The notes beneath the pieces are model-generated. The model saw nothing but the letters and a program-made list of their open reading frames with translations, was not told the DNA's origin and did no database searches. Position numbers and translations under genes: made by a program. From Haliclystus octoradiatus (lineage: Eukaryota; Cnidaria; Staurozoa; Stauromedusae; Haliclystidae), in contig OU744446.1 of assembly GCA_916610825.1 (NCBI GenBank), positions 23,884,445 to 23,948,444 on the forward strand: a DNA stretch of 64,000 nt, written 5' to 3'. This document shows, one piece after another, positions 1 through 12,800 of the stretch (position 1 is its first letter; the number at the start of each line of letters is the position of its first letter).

Positions 1-13
1 ACGGCTTTACTTT

Positions 14-229
14 TTAATCTCTTAATAAATTAATCAAGTCTGGAACTCGGTCTGGAATAAAGTCCCTGTCAATTACAACATGACAGCAACTGCCTAATTT
101 AGACAGGCCAGAACTTCTTTCATAACATCGAGACGCTAAAATTTGTAAACGAAGGTCGTAGTCAAAAAGGTGATAGATTATGGCGTATTTCCTATAAACG
201 TACGCAGCACGCACGCAAGTTACAGACAC
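14..229 (-). other. Unassigned 71-codon open frame
   Basis: Open frame on the minus strand downstream of the last CRNKL1 exon found. It has a plausible amino-acid mix but matches no CRNKL1 C-terminal feature (expected GWEEYFDYIFPED-like) or other family I recognise. It could be chance or part of a repeat. The rest of 1-845 holds only a Tigger-type MITE. Confidence 0.15.
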
Positions 230-533
230 CGGGCATCTTTAATTGTAGAGCTTTCCACTTCATATTGCGTATAACTAGTAGAACACAACCATGCAGTGCT
301 CAATATCAGCTCAATGTTATCCTTCTAGGATTCTAATTTAATATTTGTCATATGACCAATGATCATATCATTGAATATTAATGGTGCTTAAGACAAAGGA
401 GAAGCATTTATCTTTGAGAAAAGATCATTCCACGTTAAACGACAAGGAATTGTTAAATCAGCTTGTTGAGAATTGTAAATTTAGACAATCTATGCTATAA
501 ATGTTTGAAGAAACAAATTTGCTATTTAAATAC

Positions 534-640
534 AGTCGGAATTGCTTAATATCCGCCCTCTGGTAAGGATGGGACATTAATTGGGACATTAAATGGGACA
601 TTCAACGATGGGTTATTTACTGAGTTTGACTGTACAGTAT
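534..640. mobile_element. Tigger/pogo-type MITE
   Basis: Inverted ends with the pogo/Tigger pattern: the left end reads TACAGTCGGAATTGCTTAAT, and the right end in reverse complement reads TACAGTCAAACTCAGTAAAT. Both abut TA, the usual target duplication. The interior has several GGGACATTAA-like words. No coding capacity. Confidence 0.55.
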
Positions 641-845
641 ATCTGGTCGTCCAATCATGAAATCCTTTATTGTGAAGAAAATTGCAGTGTGTAAATAATG
701 ATGTGATTGTTAGCCTATCATTTGATTTTTAAAACTATTTTGCCAGCCTATTTCTGCATTGTATTGGATAGTCTGGTGTGATGCCTCAAATGAATCAGTT
801 GAATGTAATTATAAGAACTGATAAATAGCTACATATAATACAGAC

Positions 846-3800
846 CCCATCGTCCGTCTCCACTTTTCTTCTTTTGACAACACGTTTTGGCATCTTTTTC
901 TCAATTTCTCCCAATGATGTCTCATCACCATACTGAACCTAAATCGAAACAGATAGACCATGATTGAACTTTTCAAAATGTATGAAAGCGATGTATGTGT
1001 ATATGAATTTTTATTTGCATAAGCCGGTCAATATTCTAGCAGAGCTACAGCAATAGTCAAGATGATGTCAAGAGATCAGGATATGCAAGTATGTCATTGA
1101 GAAGGGCAATGTTCTGTGATTGACTGATTCTCAAGTTGTCCTAGGCATTGAATAGTCCTCAATAGGAGGCATACTATTTGGAAAATCATCATTGATGTCA
1201 CAATTAGATCATATGCCTGGGATATTGTTTGTGTAATAATATACCTCAAATTCTTTCCAGGAATTTAACAACATCATTCTTTCCTCTTTCATCTCCATTC
1301 TCTGCAAAGCCTTATCACCACGCGAGTAGATAGTCCTAGGATAAAATATATCATGGACATTATCTGATTCCAACAATATTGTAGCAGTGGAAAAGAAATA
1401 AAGCATCACCATATCTCATCAGTAGTTATTAATTAAACTCATCATAGATAGCACCAAAGCAACATGGGAAGCATTCAATAGGGTACTGAGACTGACATGA
1501 GGACCAATAAACATCAAATGATAATTATCGAAAGAATTGGTTTGTGAGAAACTCTATCTTAAAGTTTCCAGTAACACAGTCGTAGGGTAGAACCCATTCA
1601 AAGCAAAATATTCTGATGAAATATTAGACGTTATTTTCAAAGGTTACCAGTCGTACCGTCCACTGGTGATGTTGTCCATTTCCGAGAACGTCCTACCGAA
1701 TACCATAACATCCAAGGTCCAGGTTTAATAACAGCTATAGATCATTCACTTTGTTATACAATAAATCAAAACGACAGTTTATATTGATATATATTAATTT
1801 TAAAACATGAATAACTCTCAAGGGCGATAATATTAGTGTTTTTGTTTTCATAAATTTTCGAAATTTCACGCGTTTACTCCAATGAAGGCCAATTAAAGTT
1901 TCGTCAACTTACAATAAGTAAATGATGTATAAACCGTCTGTTTAATATTATGTCATGTGAAATCTCTTCTATTAAATACTCTAAACATTTGTTCAAGTTA
2001 ATTTGTAATACATTTGGTCTATTTAGCATTGTAGTTTCATTGACTTGTTTTCGAATTTTCACACAATCGACTTCCAGCGGGTATTTTGGTCAAGTCATAA
2101 TTCTTACGGATTGAATATGGACGATGTCCCGACTGGACGTTATGACCGGATGCCTTTTTAAACATCAGGCCTACTTATTCTGGAAATGGATTATGTTAAT
2201 TTTTATTAATCAAAACAACTTTGAAATGCCATAGTGATTTACATTATAATTAAAAATTTCAAATTCAAACATTTTGGAAACAGACTACCAGCCTTACTCT
2301 TAGTGCAGTGTGGTATGTAACAATTGCAAATCAAACAATTGATAAGTACCTGGCCTGAGGAGTTCCAATATCTTCTCCACTTGTTGCTTCGAATTGTGCA
2401 TAACTTATCCAGACCTACACACATACAGAAAATGATATAAGTTGGAATGTCACCACTTGATAAAATAATGTATGAATAGGGATAATTGTTTAGAGTGTAC
2501 TGTTATACTAAAATATCTAGGTAGTACATAATAATAATGTAATATAACGTAAACCACATATATGTGAAAGTGCTCAATGTTTGATAAAACAGAGCATAAT
2601 ATAAAATTGAGACAAAGATGAGGCAAAGCCTTTCCGTAACTCCAAGTTTCCCGTGTTTATTTCACGATCATCAGACGGTATCTAGGTAGTACATTAGATA
2701 AAATACTTTTGTAATTGGAAGGTAACATCTGGAAAATTATGTAAAACATATTTGCAAAATTGCAAGGAGTAACAGTTACTTGGATTAATCTTTACTGAAG
2801 GCTAATAGTGTAAGCCAAGCAAAAATGCCTAGCAAATAATCAAATCAGATGTAAACAAACCTTAACATGTTGTGTTCTTTCCAGAAGACGCTCATAAAGA
2901 TCTCGAGTATGTTCAAATTCTTCTAATGTAAGCTCAAAATCAATATAAGCTTTCCAGAGAACCTAAAAGAAAAGAATGAAACCCCGTAACATCACGTTTA
3001 ATCAATCATTTAAGGCACTCACTAGAGCAATTGCAAAACTAAGTTTTTGTTTCATTGTTTTGGGGGATTGGATAAAAAAGAGGAATTAAAATGATTCAAG
3101 GTATAGTTATAAAAGTCAATTTATAGTATTGACAATATCATACTGTAGAAGTAGAAATTGTAAAATATCAGGTACCTCCGGCATGTCAAGTAGTGGTTGT
3201 GCCACAGCTAGTTCGTAGATAGCCCTAGCTCTGTCAACATTCCCAAGTAGTGTTTCAATTTCAACATACTAAAAATTCAATAAAAGAAAGTCCATTAACA
3301 AAATGTTTTTAAAATACACATAAAACTGAATATTTAAAAAACAATTTAGTTCAACATAGTGACCAACCTTAATCCATGTTGTGCAATTTTCTGGATTAAA
3401 TTCCAAAAACTTTTCATAAATAGATCGACATCGGTCAAACTCTCGTAGCTGAAAGGAAACATACCAAAAATATAAGCAGACGAATAAAACAATCATATTA
3501 TAATGTCAAATTTACAATAATGTGATTTATTGGGGTTAAATGGAATTTTACCAAGGTTAAACCATCATCTTCAAGATGTGTATTTTGTGAGCTATTACTT
3601 TGAGGCTCAGGTTCACAGAAAGTATTACGCAGTGAGTCATCTAATCTGCTTTACAGTTTTCTTGGGAGAAGCTGTAAATTTATTTTGATGCTGCTTTATT
3701 TGAGGTCATATTTACTTGTTGTAATGCTATGCTAATGATGGTTGATACTGGTCAAATATGCATGCTGATTGCTGCTGATTAGCATTTGTGATGTTGTTGT

Positions 3801-6800
3801 TGCCATGATATGCTAATGCTTTCGGCCATTTCGCCATCATTGGTGTTGTTGCTGTTTGCTATGCTAATGCTTTGGGTCATGCTGCTATCATTGATGTTGT
3901 TGTAGTTGTTGCTATGATATTGATGTTGTTTATTGCCGGTTGAATGTGGAACATGTTTCTCCCACCATCCTCCCATTCAAAGTTATGGTTGGTAAGTATG
4001 ATCATGGTATGATTAGGAATTCGAATGACTTAGCAGTCTGACTGGAGCTTGGTTGGTGGTGTCAGGTCTGCCTTTGTTCTGCCGGTCTTTAAAATTATTG
4101 CCGCCTGCCACCTCCCACCAACTAAGCACCTAGGCCAAAATATTGTTGTAATATTAAGATGAATGGCTTAACTGAAAATAATGTTTGTTTCATTAGCAAA
4201 ACTTGAAAACATAAGCTTACATTCAATCCCTTGATATTAAATATAAACTACAGCTAAGGCAAGGCAAGCAAATATACATGCTACACTTTTCAGAAATTAT
4301 ATTAATTATGTTAGCTAAAGAGCCAAAAATTAAGTTACCTGTAACTCCAGAACAATGTATTCTCTGAAAAGTTTATCCTTGGGACATTTTCCAATTGCAG
4401 AACCCTGTTGTGCATTGGATTAAACACACAAATAAAACCAACATTGAAAAAGTTTCAAAATATTATTATTGACAATTAACTGAATATTTAATTGAGATTA
4501 GGGTTTAGGATTGTCTACAAATAGACTCTGTGTCAAATGAATAGTGACGATATATGGACTTGAAGAAAAACCAACCTCGGTTGGAATCAGCCGAATTAAG
4601 ATACGAACCGATCGAGACTGGTTTAGACCTCATGATTGTCAGGTGACAAGGTGTGATCGAAGAAGGGCGTAGAGATGGTGCAATGGGAAGAAGTTCATAT
4701 TCATTCAATTGATTTTGCGAAAATCGGTTATTCTTTCGGGCAATGAACGGCCAAATATTCAGTATTCGTTGATACGTGGTTAGACTCGATCCACATTGCC
4801 GGGCATTATATTCCCTACCTCCCACATCCTATAGAGACTTAAGGTGGTAAGTATCTAGGAGTTTCCACTGGCTTAGCAGTGTGACTGGTGCTTGTTTGGT
4901 GGCGGTGACAGATTAGGTCCTATCGATTACGGGTCAAAACAAACGAAGACCACCATCCAAGCACCAATGCCAAACAATACGCGTACACAAGACAACAACT
5001 TTAATTGGGGGATAAAGAGCTTTCTCAGTCTTACCAAGGCTAGGCGTGCTTCTTTTAATCTTTTTTGTCGGATTTCAAATTGAGCATATAGCAGCCACAC
5101 CTTTGCAAATGTGAACTAAGGTAGAATAAACAGAAGAGAATTAGGCTATAGTATCATTATTATCTTGTGATTGTATTGTAGTAGGCAAAAATGAGGGTAT
5201 TTGTAGTTCAATCTACAGATTTGGTAGACCTATACAGCTATCCTATTCCTATCCACATTTATTATAATGCAAGCTAAACAAAGACTAGGTTCCCAGATCT
5301 AAATGCCTGCTGCACCAAGTTAACGTTCAAAAAGGTCCGAAATTCAGATCCTACGAGCAACATATCTGTCTTGATTCTATTTGAACTTATATCAAGAACC
5401 ATACTTGTGATGTGGGAATGAAATGATGCAACACAGAAATTGTATAACTGTATTAGAACATACAATATACACATAGTGAATCACTTTGGCTTGAAATTAT
5501 GGTTAGAGGCACTTTTGCTAGAACATTACCATCATTGTGAGTAAGTTGGATTTTTATAAAATTGTGAAATAAATCTTGAATTACCTTTTTGTGTGGGACA
5601 ACATCCAAGCATGCTTTATAAACTTCTCTTGTTTTTTCAACATCTTTAGCCTCAAGTTCTTCATATAATGCATAGTTGATCCAAAGATAGATGTATCGGC
5701 GCCAATGTCTCTTTTCCTGTAAAAGTAAAAACAGGTTGCAATGGTTGAATAAAAAATCAGATATCTGGCAGTAAATGACAATGGACAACACCATAAACTT
5801 ATACTAGTTATACAAGATTACTTTTTTAATTATATGACTACCAGGTTCAAGTCCCAGCTTGTCTGGATAACTGTCGCCAAACAATAAATGGAATTTTAAA
5901 CACTTCAAGATGTTTGTTGTTGTTGTAGGGCTATTTATCATTTTACCATAAACCAGGTAAGTTAGTACCATTTCCACTGGGGTCACGGTGGTTGGTTAGT
6001 TTTACTTTGGAGTGTGTGTGAGTTTCAAATGCCTGGATGCCCTTCCAGACGCCAACGAATGTTGCTTCTGCCAGTGATTGAACACAAGACCCTGCAGATT
6101 GAGGTCCAGTGCCTTCACCACTACCAAGGTCCATTAATTATTCTCTGTTATTGTTTCAAACACAATAAGCAAACTTCTTTCTTTCTAACATATTCATGAC
6201 TATATCTATGGTGCTATGGAAATCTAATGAATTAAAAATATCATAGTTAGTAGTCTACATATTATTACTATTTATGATTATGATCAAGTTGAACATACTT
6301 GAATAGGAGGAATGTTAGCGATTGCTCTTTCGTAAACTTCTCGTACAGTTTCAAGGTTTCCATCAGTTTCAACAAGTCTAAGATAATCAAACCATGCATC
6401 ATAGTTATTGGGATTTTCTTTTACTTCCTAAATGACAAAAAAATCAAAAACTTATTTTAGAATGTCATTTATACTGACATGATCAAATAATTACAATCTA
6501 AAAGCTAATTCTATATCACATTATTACATAATTAAAATATCCCATGTTATTAAGAACAGAACTGAAAATAGCAGCTTTTAATTATTGGGAAAGAGATACT
6601 GGTAGCTGCATACCTAATGACAGGAAGAGTCAACCTAGGTCTCCAATATGGCAGCATCTCAACTATATGTAGGCCATGCACCATCAAAAGCTTGAATAGT
6701 AGGATCCATAAATTCTAGATAAATGCAGGAAGTAGTTATACATATAGTACAAACACATTTTTACCTCTTCATATTGGAAACGTCGTTTACTAACAATAAC

Positions 6801-9800
6801 ATCTTCGATACCACTTCGATCTCCAAATCGCTTCTCAAATGTTGTGTACTGTTTGAATAGAGTCTACAATGGCAGAATAGTAATGATTATGATAAACATT
6901 AATGAAATAATAGCAGCGCTAACCGCTGACTCGTGGCTTTTATGACCACAAGATGAATGAAACCGAATGTGCCAGTCTGCGGACAATCAATTTGACTATT
7001 TGCAATAGCGGATTGATGACCTAATTTTTTTTCCAGTTGATTGATACGATTCACCGATTTTTGAAAACCTTGTTTTGAAACACATCAAGTTTCTTTGGTT
7101 TGAAACGCTCTTGACACCAAGATGCTGAAGAAAAGTGTAATAATTTTAATAATTATAAAAACGCGAGAAAGACATGCAATTTGAAAGTCTTGCCTAAAAT
7201 TACTGTTGGCAAAATTAAACATTTTAATAAACAATTTGAAAGATGTAAAATAACAAATAACCATATATGAAATAAATAACCATATAACTAAGTACTATCA
7301 GAAGATTAATTAAACTGAAAATTCATACAAAAGTATTTACAACTATTGAGACTCGCAACAGCGAATACCTTTGAGTCTCGATCCTGCTAAAATAGAATGT
7401 CACACTCCTGTTCTATTTAATAAAAATAGTAATCTTGTGCAATCGTCTTTTGTCCGTCTTTTGTTAACGCGCAAAGCAGTGGCTTAAATGGAACGTTCAT
7501 GCAACAACAATTTCACACTTAAATAGACAAATGCTTTACCCGCCTGTACGCCGTAGTGGTAGCAAAGATTAATGGTCACTTCGTAACCATGAGTCAAAAA
7601 GCCACAGGAGCAAATAATCTAAAAAGTCAAAGATGTTGGGTAGCGTTTGATAACAGTTGCAATCCTGCAATCCTAGAAGGAAGGAAGGCTAGCAACTAGT
7701 CTGAATTTAATTGTAAATGTTGTGTTTGAAAACACCTTTTTTTGCACTCAATTGAATGAAATCCTTCTAGCATGAGCTGCTATCAAAATCTTTCCCTACA
7801 ATTTGAAGAATGGGGTGTGCAGCGCAAAATAATTTATAAAAAATGCTCTTTTGAATCATAGAAAATTGCAAGAAAGGTGAAATTCAGAAGAAAGTTGCAG
7901 GTGAGAAAAAGACAAGGAAGAAATGTCCAAAATCATCACTATAATGCAATCATGTAAATACAGCATGCAAAGCCTTACCTGTGCATATTGTTTAGGGATG
8001 TGTTCGAGGGCATATTTATAGATAACTCTGACTCGATCAAACTGAAATTTGAAAAGCACCATGAAAAATCAGTATAGCACAATACATGAGTATGATATAA
8101 CAATTAAGACAGTTCAGGGGAGACATATTCAATCTTGAAAATGAAGTCAGTGCTTTAGCATTAATCTAGGGGATTAAATCATATGAAGGTCAGAATACCT
8201 ATGAGTTAACATTGATTGCTCAAATCCATGCTTTAAGTCAACATTATTCACAATAATGTAGCAATAGACAAGATGCTTGTATTGCATTTCATCATTTGTA
8301 ATTATGATAGTGGAGCTAGATGTGTATTCAGTTTGTTACAATTTTGTATAATTTGTAAAAAATAACTTGGGTTACTCAATGTCTTGAGAAGTATCCCCTG
8401 CGAAAAAAGTTCAAAATGTTAAATGATCCAGTTTTCAAGAACTAGTTCATGAACAATTCATGAAAATGTTCTGTAAAAGCAGATCATTTAGCATTCATGG
8501 ACTGTTCATTAATTGACCGATGCAGGGGATGTCATCAACTTATGGTCAGGAAAATGGCTTTTTCAAGCATATGAAATTAAATATCCCACATATTTTGACT
8601 TGAAACTGATATGATATTTCCGAAAGTCAATTTGTGTGGGCTCTCTGAATAAATGAGTTCAAGGGCATATTTATAGATAACTCTGACACAAATAGTTGAT
8701 TTACCTCCCGAGAAGTTTCTTCAAATCTAGCAAAAGCAATAAACAAAACTTCATCCATGTTGTCTTCACCAAAGTATTCAACAGACCGTTCAAAGACAAG
8801 TCTTGCATTTCCTGATAAAGCAACAAAAGACAATTATAATAATTTTGTTCTGTAGATGTTTTTTGCTTCTTTTAAACATTATTTCACAATATTATTGTAA
8901 ATATAATACTCTATTACAAATTATGGCATCAAATAATTGAAAACTCCATTTTGTTGTATTGGCAGGCTTATAAAGAAATATTTTATTATCATTACATATT
9001 ACAGACGGTTCTTATCTAGAAGTTCAAATATCAAACTAAAATAGTTCCACAAAAACATAAATAAGCAATCAAAACCAAAATTTACAACTTCGAAAGATTT
9101 AATCCAATGTAAGCCATCATGCCATGAACAGTTTTAGATGCACTTTTCAAGGCAACATGCAGAGCTGCATATAGAAACAAATATCAAATTCAACAAACCT
9201 GATTCTCCTTGACTTTCTTCAAATCTTGCAAAACGGATCCAATTTTTAACTTGCGGATGTACCATAACAAAGTGTTCATAAATGGCTCTAGCACGGTCAA
9301 CTTCTTTATACCGCATTTCCATTTTGATGTAAGACAACCATGCTTGTTCTTCTGGCTCCCATTCCATCCACCGCTCAAATATTTGTCTTGCATTAGGAAT
9401 GTTACCAAGCATTTCTTCCATGTAAGTATATTTATACCTGGAAATATAAATGCGATAATACCAAATGGAATACAGAATAAATATATTAGAAAATGAAAGC
9501 ATAAGCTGATAGAGTCTTGATTAAAAATAATGCACATCTGTTGTGATGGCCAATCATTTCCAGTTTCACAATAAAAAGCTTGCTTTCTTAGATCAGAAAA
9601 TGCAAGCTGAATCGAAAGCTGGATAAGTTTGGTCATACTGCTCTGCTTTATATCGTAAGTAACATAGGTTAATGACTTCCCCTGTCCTGCAAGCAGCATT
9701 ATTTCATTTTTACACTAGAGTAGAACCGTTTGTCATTATGGAATAAAGCTTTCTATGGTTCTTCACACAAATTCACAATGAAACAAATTCAGTATGAAAC

Positions 9801-12800
9801 AAATTCACATTATTGAACCCTGTTGTTTCCCTTGAACGACACAGTGTCGCAAACTGTGTAACCTACGGACACAGTGTCGCAAACTGTGTACGTTGTTACA
9901 TCATATTTGCGCTTCATGATTTGTATTAAGTGTCATGTGTCAAGTCTGAAATGATGAATTGAGATTTTCTTATGAAAATAAGGAGAAGTTTTTGTTAAGA
10001 AGATTATTGTTGAGATTTTGAAGACTGCGTGTAGCAAGAAATTTGTATTAGAAAAATAATTGTATTTGAAGAGATGTGCATTGAATATTAATCTGTCCTT
10101 AAACAATTGAATACTCCATTCTACTATTCAATCAATAGAATTACAATTTCAGTATCAATTGATCATTCAAAATAGGTAGCATCCCCGATACACCTTGTGA
10201 TACTTCTCTTGTCCCGTTTGAGATAACTACACTATTCTACATAATATATTTTGAAAGGAAGTATACAAATGGTTATTTTAAATATTCAACCAATCATCAT
10301 ATGGCTCTAATCTGACAGAACTCAAAAGTGATTGGCTAATAGGCTCTTTCACATTTATGTGTGTCAATCACTCTTTTGAAACAAATTGCATAGGATTAAG
10401 TGTCCAGTTTGACTGACAATCTGACATTATTATAAGAGATGATTCAGCCCAATTTGTGCAACTAGCAGTAGCCTGCTTCATCAGATCATCCTAACCATTA
10501 TTGTAATTTTCTAATCCCTAAATTTGGAAAAATTTTGTTGCAACATTATGTAACAGGAGCTTAAAAAACTTTAGCATGTACTGTACTATATTCACTCTAG
10601 TAACAAAAATACATCAAAATATTATCCTACAAAATACTACAATAAATAAATGACCAAGCTAGTATTCCTATTAACTAATTGCATTAATGTCATAAAATAT
10701 TCAATTTCAACATAAACCCATGCAATTGGTGAGCTTTGACAAAGGTGCTTGGTTGTTGGGGTTTGTAACTATTGCTTCTATGTTTATTGTTTACAAATTG
10801 TTGTACTCATAAGTGTTGTGTTGATTTGCTGCTGTAGCACAAGCTTCTGTATGCTGCTGCTCTACCTACTAGTGAAGCTGTCAGCCTCTAACGATCTATG
10901 CTCAACATTTGTCAACCAAGCACCAGTCAAATATATGTGAACTGAAGAGGAATCGGAAGTTGGTGTCCCGCAAAGGGAAAACATTCTGCCACTGAGCTAC
11001 CAACTGTGTATACGTATAAGGATAACATAATGTAACGAATGAATATGTATCCCACTTACCAAAACTGGTTGACACGGGGTAATATGGTAACTGCGCGATC
11101 CCATATATTTCTAGCATGATTCACCTGGCGATTTCTATTGTCAATAAAAATACATTGTGTAATGAACAGAATTAATTTGATTATCTTGACAATGACAAAA
11201 AGTTAAAATTAAACTTACTTCATTTCCATCTCAGCATATTTGAGCCATAATGTAACATTGCGATGATCAACATCCAATCCTCTTTCGTAAATTGAGCGAG
11301 CTCTAAAATTGTAAAAACAAATAATTGGATTGCTGTAATAGTGGCTAAGAACTATCTCTACTACTATATAAAAATGACCTTCAAAACTTTGTACGCGCTA
11401 ATCTCAAAAACTATGCGAAGAAATCCTGAAAATCATACATCATTCGAAAGCTCTCTTTTGTGGTCTGAACATAGGCTATATTGAATTTTGAAAAATCAAC
11501 TAAATCCAGCGTAAAATTGAAAATCAAGTTTTCCGTAAAAGATCAAAGCCGCCACCATTCAGAGCAAAGCCGTGCAGGCAATGATACCGTGAATATGATT
11601 AAGTGTTTTGAAATTTCGAACAAAACCAAAAACATAAATTTTGATGACGACGAAAACTACTTTCTACTTTTGTGATTATTTATGTTTAATTAACTGTCAG
11701 TTACATTCTACTATTCCAGACGTAGCCCTCAGCTTTAAAATCATTTATAATTTTCATTACAGAGAGTGCTGTGTTTACGAAATTCAAAAAAACCTATGAA
11801 TTTTAAACAATATTTGGTTTCAACCGTTTGAATTGTAAAAACATCCCCAAGCATCTGCCATATCAAGTTATCTATTAAAAGTATTTAGTAACAGCGACAA
11901 GGAAAATCATAATGAAATGTAAACATAAATAATTCTCAAATCTCTAAAGGCTCCTGTCCCAAGGATAATTACAACATATGGCCTAATTTCTAAGTGCAAC
12001 TGAAAGTCTTAATGATACTTGGCAGAATTTTACTTTAATAAAACTTCGTTTTAGTTTCAATTTTCTTATGGCATTTTATGTATAAAATATATTTTCTATA
12101 TGGTTCATATTGAGCTAGAAATCTGTAGCAGATTATTAATATCAAACTGCAACTGGAAGTCTTAAGAATATTTGGTAAAATCTTACTTAAATTCATACTT
12201 TTATTTTCAAATCATGAACTACTACTACTGGTATGGGCGGATTTCTTTTAAACTGTAAAATGCTATTTTCTTCACTAAGGAGGTGATTTCGCTCTATACA
12301 TAGTATGGATTTCAGAATCAAAAATCTATTGGCAACATGAACGATATATAATAAAGATTGACTCTTACAATTTAAGCGTTATTCGATTTCAGTTAGTTAA
12401 TATCATGTTGAAAAATACTTTGCTAAAGTTGAAATGACTACAATGTTACGATGATTACTGAAGCGTTTTAGAAAATTTTAATCTAAACATAACATGGTAC
12501 GGATTTCAGTTACACTATTTGACCATTTCAATACATAAGTAGTAACAGCATTGAACATAACCTTAAAAATTTAGCTATCATGTTTCAAATCAATGCAGTT
12601 ACCAAAATGAGTAATGTTTATTAAAGAAAGTCAAAGAAGCATTGAAGACATAAATGTATGCAGCATATATGTATACAGTATAGGCTTAAAACTGAAATGT
12701 CACAATCCCCCTGTATTTCAGTACTGCATACTATAATGAAATACAGGTTCCTAATAGTAACAAAATTGGGCCGAAGGCCAACAAGGCCCTCCGCAGGTGC

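Noticed and set aside
846..846. CRNKL1 ending in this window
   Set aside because: The frame is followed by a good splice donor and lacks the family's conserved C-terminal block, so at least one more exon must exist.
4505..4825. 106-codon open frame on the minus strand
   Set aside because: It lies between CRNKL1 exons, overlaps repeat sequence and has no family resemblance; CRNKL1 splicing passes over it.
9190..9699. 169-codon open frame overlapping CRNKL1 exon 7
   Set aside because: It is a different frame of the same strand across a confirmed exon and its intron; the CRNKL1 frame has the conserved protein.
10938..11010. Functional tRNA gene
   Set aside because: The A box and anticodon arm look good, but the B box is weak and the acceptor arms do not pair.
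11481..11675. 64-codon frame as a Helitron-encoded protein
   Set aside because: It is short, not preserved in the inverted copy, and lacks Rep or helicase motifs.
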